A DNA stretch of 5,554 bases, from contig LUCC01000058.1 in NCBI GenBank assembly GCA_001593855.1, positions 1-5,554 on the forward strand. The letters are read 5' to 3'. Shown in pieces: positions 1 to 5,354 of this stretch (positions are counted from its first letter, which is position 1; each line of letters begins with the position of its first letter). The notes under the pieces were generated by a model, which did no database searches, was not told the origin of the DNA, and saw only the letters and a program-made list of their open reading frames with translations. The translations under genes were made by a program, and so were the position numbers. This DNA is from Candidatus Hecatellales archaeon B24 (GTDB taxonomy: Archaea > Thermoproteota > Bathyarchaeia > Hecatellales > Hecatellaceae).

Positions 1-2
1 AC

Positions 3-12
3 TTTTATTTAA
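3..12 (+). promoter_or_regulatory. possible TATA element of nrpR-like gene A
   Basis: An AT-rich TTTTATTTAA stretch lies about 65 nt upstream of the ATG at 76 and is the best archaeal TATA-like element in the leader. It would place transcription start near 35. A second weak candidate is CTTTTATG at 24-31. Neither matches the TTTATATA consensus well, and the window edge hides any upstream BRE, so this is tentative. Confidence 0.25.
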
Positions 13-45
13 GAGAATGTTTTCTTTTATGAATGTGGATTCAAC

Positions 46-67
46 TGGTTACCGTTGGAACCATTGG
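46..67. promoter_or_regulatory. dyad and direct repeat upstream of regulator A
   Basis: Between the presumed transcription start and the start codon lies the inverted repeat TGGTT-N8-AACCA (46-63). It overlaps a direct repeat, ACCGTTGG (51-58) and ACCATTGG (60-67), with a 9-bp period. It could be an autoregulatory operator for the adjacent HTH protein. It does not match the published NrpR boxes, so the assignment is speculative. Confidence 0.25.
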
Positions 68-75
68 GGTAGCTT

Positions 76-1062
76 ATGTTCTCCGAGTTTAATGAGAGTT
101 CTAGGAAAGAAGTGGAAATCTTAAGGATTCTCAGCCAGTTCAGATACCCCGTTGGCTCCACGGTTTTGAGAAGAGAGCTTGAGAGAAGAGGTTTCCACCT
201 CAACGACAGAACCATCCGGTATCATCTGAAACTTCTCCAGGCGAAGGGGATGGTTAAAGGCCATGGAAGGCAGGGTAGAACCATAACGGTGGCAGGCCTT
301 GAAGAGCTTGAGAGGGCTTTAGCCTACCAGAGGCTTGGCTCGGTTTTAACCCGCTACCTTGCACTCGCCTACTCGATAACCTATGACCCCCTAGAGGATA
401 AGGGGAAGGTTGTAGCTAACATCTCCATAATAGGGAAGAAGCACTTGGATGAAATGCTGGACTTGATGGTTAAACTCTGCAAAATGAAGCTTCTGCCCGC
501 CCCCTACTTCAAAGTTCTCCGTGAAGGGGAAGAATACCAGGGCTTAAACATTTCCAGAGGAAAGGTAGCCGTTTTCACCGTCTGCAACCTGACGATAGAT
601 GGGGTTTTAATAAAGGCCGGCATTCCGATTATGCTGAAGTATGGAGGCCTAGCCCAGTTCGTAGACTACAGGCCTGTACGTTTCGTGGAGCTTTTATCCT
701 ACGACGGCACCACTCTCCCACCCTTGGAACTTCTTGTATACCGGGGAGTAACCTCCATACGGTACTTCTTGGACACAGGCTCAGGCATTCTGCCTTTAAA
801 CTTCAGGGAAGCCCCTGCTGAAGCTAGGGAACAGGTGACAAACATTCTGGACGAGCTTAAAAGCAGGGGTTGGGGAGGAATCATACAGGTAGGACATCCC
901 AACGAGCCTGTCCTAGGTGTACCGGTTGCCATAGACAGGTTTGGAATATGCATTATAGGAGGGCTGATTCCCGGGGCCACCATGAGGGAGGCAGGGGTTC
1001 CAGTGGAAACCCTTGCACCCCACTGCCTTATACCCATAGAAGACATGGAAAGATTGGATTAA
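76..1062 (+). CDS. NrpR-family transcriptional regulator A (HTH + single NrpR/DUF128 domain)
   Basis: A 328-residue predicted DNA-binding repressor of nitrogen metabolism. Residues about 12-60 form a winged helix-turn-helix with the family signature LNDRTIRYHLKLL (42-54). Residues about 88-325 form one NrpR (DUF128) domain, with the typical AGIPI (181-185), SYDGTTLPPLE (208-218) and GGIIQVGHPNEPVLGVPV (267-284) blocks. Known NrpR proteins bind 2-oxoglutarate through this domain and leave the operator under nitrogen limitation. Methanococcus NrpR has two such domains. This one has a single domain after the HTH, like the NrpRI half of the split Methanosarcina system. The start is secure: an in-frame TAG at 70-72 lies just upstream of the ATG, and a GGGGT motif (66-70) can serve as a modest ribosome binding site. 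The gene converges on the glutamate synthase gene with a 44-nt gap. It is a clear paralogue of the regulator at 2860-3849. Family assignment is firm; the actual targets and ligand are inferred. Confidence 0.9.
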   Translation: MFSEFNESSRKEVEILRILSQFRYPVGSTVLRRELERRGFHLNDRTIRYHLKLLQAKGMVKGHGRQGRTITVAGLEELERALAYQRLGSVLTRYLALAYSITYDPLEDKGKVVANISIIGKKHLDEMLDLMVKLCKMKLLPAPYFKVLREGEEYQGLNISRGKVAVFTVCNLTIDGVLIKAGIPIMLKYGGLAQFVDYRPVRFVELLSYDGTTLPPLELLVYRGVTSIRYFLDTGSGILPLNFREAPAEAREQVTNILDELKSRGWGGIIQVGHPNEPVLGVPVAIDRFGICIIGGLIPGATMREAGVPVETLAPHCLIPIEDMERLD

Positions 1063-1106
1063 ACCGTAAGAACCATCAGAATATGAAAATTTGAAATCTG
1101 GTATTT
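1063..1106. terminator. convergent intergenic region with T-rich tracts, possible bidirectional terminator
   Basis: This 44-nt AT-rich gap separates the ends of the convergent regulator A and glutamate synthase genes. Reading rightward it runs into a T5 tract (1104-1108) that overlaps the glutamate synthase stop codon. Reading leftward it gives several short T runs. Archaeal termination commonly uses oligo-T without a hairpin, and no convincing stem is seen. The call rests on position and composition only. Confidence 0.3.
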
Positions 1107-2711
1107 TTAGTTTAAAATTTGCTCTATGAGCTCTGTTTCGCTTTCGTGGGGCATGGGTATTCCTGTGACTTTTGAGGCTCTTTCAGTTAGGGCTATTAGG
1201 TCGTTTCTGTTTATTAGGTCTAGCCGGAACTTTCTGGAGCCTGCGAGGAGCTGCTGGAGGCTTACTCTGATCCTGTCGTAGAGGTAGCTGTAGAGGCCGA
1301 TGGCTCCCCATGGTATCTCTTTAAACCCTTCACCGTATTGAGCTTTTAGGTCAGCGATGCAGCGGAAGAATTTTTCAGGTGTTGAGCCGTACTCTTCGGC
1401 GAAGTTTTTAGGGAGCTTACCCTTCTCAGCTAGTTCCACGAAGTACTTAGCCTTCATTACGGCTGTTAGGGGTGCTCTAGCCATGACCACGGCTTTAACT
1501 AGGGGGCCATCGCCAAAGTTACTTAGCGCTATTGCCTTATAGATTTGAGTTTCCTCGACAAAACCTCCTGCCATAATTAGGTCTGGCACGTGTTTACCCT
1601 TCCTCTTCAGAATTTGGGCACACTTAAGCACTATGGCTTCCAAATAAACGGTTGGTATACCCATCTCATCCATCATAGGAACCGGACTCATCCCTGTTCC
1701 CCCTCCAGCCCCGTCAAAGGTTACATAGTCGAATTTGGCTTCGCAGGCTATTTTCATGGTGAAAGCCACAGCAGCAGGTCGGTATGCTCCAGTTTTTAAG
1801 GAAACCTTTTTCGCCCCCTGGCTTTTAAGCCAATCCACATCTTCAAGAACTTCCTTTCCCTTCGGCATCCCAATCCTGCTATGCCTTTCAAAGGATTCAA
1901 AGAGCTTCTGTTTAAAGGCTTCCTGAACGGCTGTATCTTCTGGATCTGGAATCACTAAATAGCCTCTCTTCTTCAGTTCTATGGCCCTATCAAGATCTCT
2001 CACACGTATTTCACCTCCGATAGCCTTAGCACCCTGACCCCACTTCCGCTCGATACAGTTAACTTCAAGCTTTGAAATGGCATAAACATCAACACCAAAT
2101 CTTTGATCCTCAACATTAGTTTGTACCACGACGTCGCCGTGCTTTCCGTCCCAGAACTTCCTGAAAGATTTAACTCTCCACTCTAACTCCTTTGAATAAG
2201 TTACCATGCCGCTAGCTATTTTAGTGTCGGGATCAACTCCACAAACATTTTCGCCTATGATTATGCTTATACCTGACAAGGCTGCACCCGCAGCAAGACA
2301 TTCCCAGTTTAATTTAGCCACATCAGTTGAGCCATAAGCTCCGATCATGACGGGAAGCTTTAAACGCATCCCCCCCACAACAGCTTCCGTTGAAGCCGAA
2401 AGGAAAATGGCTTTATCAGGGTCTGGCTCGGCACCTTCAGCTCCGGTTAATCCAGCTTGAATGTTAAAGTGAGCCCAGTCGAGACCGAAATCCTTCAGCG
2501 CTCCAGCAGTACTATAACCAAAATATTTAGGTATAGGGTATATAGCTTCCCTACCGCGGAGTGCTGAAAGACCTATTTGACATAAAAATGGACAGTTATA
2601 AATGCATATGGGACACATCCCACTTATACTACTTGTGTCCTTCACTCTAGTTATAGTGCCCGTAGTAGATTTAGCGTTTAAATAAGAAGAGTTTAGGTGT
2701 GCTCCTGACAT
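1107..2711 (-). CDS. glutamate synthase-family protein, stand-alone FMN (GltB domain 2) subunit with N-terminal Cys motif
   Basis: A 534-residue protein of the FMN-binding glutamate synthase family (large-subunit synthase domain). In this family, 2-oxoglutarate plus ammonia or glutamine nitrogen is reduced to glutamate on FMN. Visible core features are KWGQGAKAIGGEI (223-235), corresponding to the QGAKPGxGG segment of classical enzymes, and DYVTFDGAGGGTGMSP (328-343), corresponding to the glycine-rich FMN/2-oxoglutarate region. There is no N-terminal glutamine amidotransferase domain. The C-terminal CX5CX4C that binds 3Fe-4S in classical GltB is not visible. Instead, residues 33-44 carry C-x2-C-x3-C-x3-C, a plausible Fe-S ligand set. 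The last 100 or so residues form a family-specific tail. I chose the ATG at 2711 because GAGGTG (2723-2718) sits 6 nt upstream of it; a GTG at 2720 is the alternative (537 aa) but it forms part of that ribosome binding site. The gene follows nrpR-like gene B on the same strand and has its own promoter. An N-methylglutamate synthase-like or other amino-transfer role cannot be excluded. Confidence 0.85.
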   Translation of the reverse strand: MSGAHLNSSYLNAKSTTGTITRVKDTSSISGMCPICIYNCPFLCQIGLSALRGREAIYPIPKYFGYSTAGALKDFGLDWAHFNIQAGLTGAEGAEPDPDKAIFLSASTEAVVGGMRLKLPVMIGAYGSTDVAKLNWECLAAGAALSGISIIIGENVCGVDPDTKIASGMVTYSKELEWRVKSFRKFWDGKHGDVVVQTNVEDQRFGVDVYAISKLEVNCIERKWGQGAKAIGGEIRVRDLDRAIELKKRGYLVIPDPEDTAVQEAFKQKLFESFERHSRIGMPKGKEVLEDVDWLKSQGAKKVSLKTGAYRPAAVAFTMKIACEAKFDYVTFDGAGGGTGMSPVPMMDEMGIPTVYLEAIVLKCAQILKRKGKHVPDLIMAGGFVEETQIYKAIALSNFGDGPLVKAVVMARAPLTAVMKAKYFVELAEKGKLPKNFAEEYGSTPEKFFRCIADLKAQYGEGFKEIPWGAIGLYSYLYDRIRVSLQQLLAGSRKFRLDLINRNDLIALTERASKVTGIPMPHESETELIEQILN

Positions 2712-2717
2712 ATTTAA

Positions 2718-2723
2718 CACCTC
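2718..2723 (-). promoter_or_regulatory. ribosome binding site deciding the glutamate synthase start
   Basis: Reading leftward the sequence is GAGGTG, then six nucleotides (TTAAAT), then ATG at 2711. It complements the 3' end of archaeal 16S rRNA. The spacing is the same as at the CoA-transferase gene, where GGAGGTG is also 6 nt from the presumed start. This favours ATG 2711 over GTG 2720. Confidence 0.65.
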
Positions 2724-2759
2724 TACGATGGTTTAAGCCTATTCCTCTTTCTTTATAGG

Positions 2760-2783
2760 ATATAGGCAAGTTATTTCCTATAT
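2760..2783. promoter_or_regulatory. NrpR-box-like operator of the glutamate synthase gene
   Basis: An inverted repeat with 9-nt arms, ATATAGGCA-N6-TTCCTATAT, pairs at every position except one. Its core, GGCA-N6-TTCC, differs at one base from the GGAA-N6-TTCC operator established for Methanococcus maripaludis NrpR, and the 6-bp spacer is identical. It lies 18 bp downstream of the TATA box and covers the predicted transcription start, so a bound repressor would block initiation. Two NrpR-family genes flank the target. Binding itself is inferred. Confidence 0.6.
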
Positions 2784-2800
2784 TGTAAGTGGGAAAAATG

Positions 2801-2815
2801 TATATAAATTTTTCT
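2801..2815 (-). promoter_or_regulatory. BRE/TATA promoter of the glutamate synthase gene
   Basis: Reading leftward, AGAAAAA (2815-2809, BRE-like purine run) is followed by TTTATATA (2808-2801), an excellent archaeal TATA box. Initiation about 25 nt downstream would fall near 2776-2780, giving a leader of roughly 65 nt before the ATG at 2711. This suggests the glutamate synthase gene can be transcribed independently of regulator B upstream. Confidence 0.6.
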
Positions 2816-2859
2816 ATGAAAAGGTTTATTTAACGCTTAAAACTCGTAGAATGTTAAAT

Positions 2860-3849
2860 TTATAGTTTATTAATATCAATCATTTCATTGATGTTCAGCA
2901 AGGAGCCTATCGCCCTGACCTCCACAGGAATGCCTGCCTCACTTAAAGCCGTCAAAGGATTTGTTCCGCCAAATATGGCTATTCCCACATGGTTTATTCT
3001 AACAGGTACACCTAGAACCGGCGAGTTAGGACTTCCCACCTCAATGATGCCTCCTATGCCAAATTCTTCAGCTTTTCTAAGTTCTTCTCTGGCCCTGTCA
3101 ACCGCGTCCATGGGAATTTCACGCAGGTTAGCCAAAGCATAGCCGTTTCCTGTTTCTACGGCTTTTAGAACCGAGCTTAGGCCTTTGGCTGAAAATATTT
3201 CTAGGGGGTCGAGGGTTGAACCTGAATAGGAAATCAGCTCAGTGAACCTGAGCGGTTTCTTCTCCAGAATCTGAATGATTCCTCCGAACATTGGTGAGAT
3301 TGGTATGCCTGCATGGTGGAGGACAGAGTCCAACGTTATGCTGCAGAGGGTTGTAATCATAACTTTACCCTTAGGAACCCTTTGACCTTCAAAGGTTTCC
3401 TCCTCGCCGAAAACCTTTATCAGGGGGCTGACAGCATACCCTGCTGAAACCACCTTCTTCATGATTTTCAAAGCCTGGTTGAAATGCCTCTTGTTCAGGG
3501 TTGCAAGATTGACTATGACCGTTCCCTTTCCCCGTTTCACGTCGAAGCTTGCCTTGAAAATTAGAGATTCGATTTTCGTGATGATGAAGCCGATGCGGTC
3601 TGTTACAAAGGCGTTCCTTAACTCTTCCAGCCCCTTCTCCGTGATAACTCTTCCGTCGTAGCCGAGGTTTTTCGTTAACCCACGCTCGTCAAGAAACTTT
3701 AGATGATATCTTACGGTTCTCTCGTCCAGCCTATACCCTCTATCGCTAAGCTTCCTAGCGATGAGCCTAGCGCCTACAGGCGCATTATGCTCGCTGAGAA
3801 TTCTGAGAATCTCAACAAGTTTCCTGTCGATCTCGTTACGGTCGTACAT
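2860..3849 (-). CDS. NrpR-family transcriptional regulator B (HTH + single NrpR/DUF128 domain)
   Basis: A 329-residue paralogue of regulator A with the same architecture. The winged HTH is at about 10-58, with LDERTVRYHLKFL at 41-53. One NrpR domain spans about 88-325, with AGIPI (180-184), SYSGSTLDPLE (208-218) and GGIIEVGSPNSPVLGVPV (266-283). The family represses nitrogen-assimilation genes and is relieved by 2-oxoglutarate. The ATG at 3849 is preceded immediately by an in-frame TAA (3852-3850), so the start is fixed; only a weak GGGA ribosome binding site is visible. The gene lies 148 bp upstream of the glutamate synthase gene on the same strand and is divergent from the CoA-transferase gene, making it the more likely local regulator of either. 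The HTH and NrpR motifs are conserved between A and B, but recognition-helix neighbours and many surface residues differ, so they may recognise different operators or act together. Family firm, targets inferred. Confidence 0.9.
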   Translation of the reverse strand: MYDRNEIDRKLVEILRILSEHNAPVGARLIARKLSDRGYRLDERTVRYHLKFLDERGLTKNLGYDGRVITEKGLEELRNAFVTDRIGFIITKIESLIFKASFDVKRGKGTVIVNLATLNKRHFNQALKIMKKVVSAGYAVSPLIKVFGEEETFEGQRVPKGKVMITTLCSITLDSVLHHAGIPISPMFGGIIQILEKKPLRFTELISYSGSTLDPLEIFSAKGLSSVLKAVETGNGYALANLREIPMDAVDRAREELRKAEEFGIGGIIEVGSPNSPVLGVPVRINHVGIAIFGGTNPLTALSEAGIPVEVRAIGSLLNINEMIDINKL

Positions 3850-3900
3850 TTATCCCAGCCGTTTGAAAGCCAGCCTACAAATAGGTAGCCTTCCCACTCC

Positions 3901-3916
3901 AATAATAAAATTTACG
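3901..3916 (-). promoter_or_regulatory. probable promoter of regulator B
   Basis: Reading leftward, CGTAAA (3916-3911) is followed by TTTTATTATT (3910-3901). These form a reasonable BRE/TATA pair about 55 nt upstream of the ATG at 3849, with initiation expected near 3878-3882. This is the only strong AT-rich box in the region for this gene. Confidence 0.45.
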
Positions 3917-3926
3917 GAAGACGTAA
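3912..3926. repeat. small perfect dyad TTACG-N5-CGTAA in the divergent promoter region
   Basis: Five-nucleotide arms match perfectly around a GAAGA spacer. It overlaps the BRE-like edge of the regulator B promoter and lies between the two divergent genes. It could be a regulator site; short arms make chance occurrence possible. Confidence 0.25.
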
Positions 3927-3945
3927 CCGTGGAAGCCGGCGACAA

Positions 3946-3953
3946 GTATTTAG
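3946..3953 (+). promoter_or_regulatory. possible TATA element of the CoA-transferase gene
   Basis: GTATTTAG is the best TATA-like sequence on the + strand of the divergent region. It would place initiation near 3975-3980, giving a leader of about 30 nt to the presumed start at 4008. The match is weak. Confidence 0.25.
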
Positions 3954-3982
3954 CATTAAGCCTCTTGGTAGGAGTTAAGAAG

Positions 3983-3996
3983 CCTTAAGCTTAAGG
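3983..3996. promoter_or_regulatory. perfect 14-bp palindrome overlapping the CoA-transferase ribosome binding site
   Basis: CCTTAAGCTTAAGG is a perfect palindrome. Its last two bases are the first two of the GGAGGTG ribosome binding site (3995-4001). A related element, AGCATTAAGC, occurs at 3952-3961 and resembles AGCCTTAAGC at 3981-3990 (9 of 10 bases). It could be a repressor operator near the transcription start, or in RNA a 5-bp hairpin with an AGCT loop reaching the ribosome binding site. Which one is unknown. Confidence 0.45.
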
Positions 3997-4001
3997 AGGT
4001 G
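3995..4001 (+). promoter_or_regulatory. strong ribosome binding site pointing to a start at 4008
   Basis: GGAGGTG is a full Shine-Dalgarno match. It ends 6 nt before ATC 4008 but 66 nt before GTG 4068, so it cannot serve the latter directly. The spacing equals that seen at the glutamate synthase gene. Confidence 0.65.
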
Positions 4002-4007
4002 TAGGAA

Positions 4008-5336
4008 ATCTCCTGGAAGGCGGAATACGGCGGAAAGCTTGTTTCTCCTGAGAAAGCAGCTAAAGCCGTGAAGTCGGGAGACAGAGTTGTGCTGGCTAAC
4101 CTCTGCGGGGAACCCCACCTAATGCCCAGCCTGCTGATGGATAGAGCTTGGGAGCTGGAAAACGTCAGGCTCTTCCATCTCAGACCCTTCGGAAAATTTA
4201 AAGACAAGTATTTAGAGCCTGGAATGGAGAAGCATGTGAAGTGCGCCACGGTTTTTGCTGGCGGAGTGCCCTCCATAGTTCAGCTTATCAGGGAGGGGAA
4301 AGCCGAGTTCTACCCTATTCCCCTAAGCAAGATTCCCTGGCTGTTCAAGGAGGGACCTTACAGGCCGGACGTTTTTATAACGACGGTTTCCCCGCCTGAC
4401 AGACATGGCTACTGCAGCCTAGGCGTATCCGTCGACTACGCTTGGGCTGCCCTAGAGGCTTCCAAGACCGTTATAGCTGAAGTGAACGATAACATGCCTA
4501 GGACCTGCGGGGACTCCTTCGTCCACCTGTCCCAGATAGACTACCTTGTTGAAGTGTCTGAGCCGGTTTACGAGATACCCCAGGTGAGCATTACGAAAGT
4601 GGAGGAAAAGATAGGTGAAAACGTGGCCAGCCTCGTGGAGGATGAAGCCACCATTCAGATAGGCTATGGAGGAATGTCCGAAGCCATAACCTCCTTCCTA
4701 AGGGAGAAAAAAGACTTGGGCATGCACACTGAAATGGTTCCGGAGGGCACCATAACGCTTGTGGAGGAAGGCGCGCTAACCTGCGAGAAGAAAAGCATTC
4801 ACAAGAGGAAGATAGTTTGCACTTTTAACGCTGGAACCAGGCGGCTGTACGACTGGCTGGATGAAAACCCCATCATAGAAATGAAGCCTGTAGACTACAC
4901 AAACGACAGCAGGATTATAGCTATGAACCATAAAATGACCGCGATAAACACGGCTCTCCAAGTGGACTTGTACGGCAACATATACTCGGACATGCTTGGG
5001 TTAGACCAGTATTCAGGGGCTGGAGGCCAGCCTGACTTCGTTCTCGGAGCCCTCCTCTGCCCCAACGGGAAATCCATCATCGTGCTGCCTTCCACAGCCG
5101 CCAGCGGGAAAGTTTCAAGAATCGTCGTTCACCCCACCCTAAGCGGAAACGTTAAGGCACCTCTAATCCCTACGGTTACAAGGTTCTACGCTGACTACGT
5201 GGTTACCGAGTGGGGAATAGCCTCCCTCAAAGATAAAACAACCAGCGAAAGAGCTAAAGCCCTAATCGAAATAGCCCACCCAGACTTCAAAGATGAACTC
5301 TGGGAGCAAGCCAGAAAAATAAACCTCGTAGCTTGA
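4008..5336 (+). CDS. 4-hydroxybutyrate CoA-transferase/acetyl-CoA hydrolase family protein, apparent ATC start
   Basis: A predicted cytoplasmic family I CoA-transferase that moves CoA between an acyl-CoA and a carboxylic acid through a glutamyl-CoA thioester. Counting from ATC 4008 it has 442 residues, close to the clostridial 4-hydroxybutyrate enzyme (about 438). The catalytic glutamate is most likely E242 in GMHTEM (238-243), near Glu238 of that enzyme. Other family blocks are the glycine loop GYGGMS (219-224, usually ending in Pro), SGAGGQPDFVLGA (336-348) and VVTEWGIASLKDKT (398-411). The first standard start is GTG 4068, which gives 422 residues but loses the conserved SWKAEYGGKLVSPEKAAKAV segment (residues 2-21). 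That segment is open in frame back to a TAG at 4002-4004 and contains no ATG, GTG, TTG or CTG. The ribosome binding site fits ATC 4008, exactly where homologues have their initiator Met. The gene is followed after 18 nt by an ADP-forming acyl-CoA synthetase gene, suggesting an operon. The substrate acid is not determinable. Confidence 0.85.
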   Translation: MSWKAEYGGKLVSPEKAAKAVKSGDRVVLANLCGEPHLMPSLLMDRAWELENVRLFHLRPFGKFKDKYLEPGMEKHVKCATVFAGGVPSIVQLIREGKAEFYPIPLSKIPWLFKEGPYRPDVFITTVSPPDRHGYCSLGVSVDYAWAALEASKTVIAEVNDNMPRTCGDSFVHLSQIDYLVEVSEPVYEIPQVSITKVEEKIGENVASLVEDEATIQIGYGGMSEAITSFLREKKDLGMHTEMVPEGTITLVEEGALTCEKKSIHKRKIVCTFNAGTRRLYDWLDENPIIEMKPVDYTNDSRIIAMNHKMTAINTALQVDLYGNIYSDMLGLDQYSGAGGQPDFVLGALLCPNGKSIIVLPSTAASGKVSRIVVHPTLSGNVKAPLIPTVTRFYADYVVTEWGIASLKDKTTSERAKALIEIAHPDFKDELWEQARKINLVA

Positions 5337-5342
5337 AGCCTC

Positions 5343-5349
5343 GGAGGGG
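5343..5349 (+). promoter_or_regulatory. ribosome binding site of the acyl-CoA synthetase gene
   Basis: GGAGGGG lies 5 nt before the ATG at 5355, within the 18-nt gap after the CoA-transferase stop. It supports that start and translation from a shared transcript. Confidence 0.6.
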
Positions 5350-5354
5350 CCAGC

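Noticed and set aside
699..1046. Open frame on the - strand inside regulator A
   Set aside because: It is antisense to the conserved NrpR domain, has no ribosome binding site and a composition typical of a shadow frame.
870..1094. Open frame on the + strand overlapping the end of regulator A
   Set aside because: It is an out-of-frame reading of conserved NrpR codons and no recognisable protein features were seen.
3874..3885. Short dyad CCTA-N4-TAGG near the predicted start site of regulator B
   Set aside because: Four-base arms are easily found by chance, and the orientation is opposite to the TATAGG...CCTATA operator of the glutamate synthase gene, so it does not support a shared box.
3761..3988. 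Open frames on the + strand (also 3703-3888) running from regulator B into the intergenic region
   Set aside because: They are antisense to the conserved HTH of regulator B, and their tails in the intergenic region show no protein-like conservation signal.
4002..4070. A frameshift at the CoA-transferase N-terminus as the cause of the missing start
   Set aside because: The conserved N-terminus is already fully open in frame from ATC 4008 and a ribosome binding site is correctly placed; no upstream ATG exists in other frames that an indel would restore.
3956..4276. Open frame on the - strand across the CoA-transferase start
   Set aside because: It lies antisense to a well-conserved coding segment and the divergent control region, with no family resemblance.
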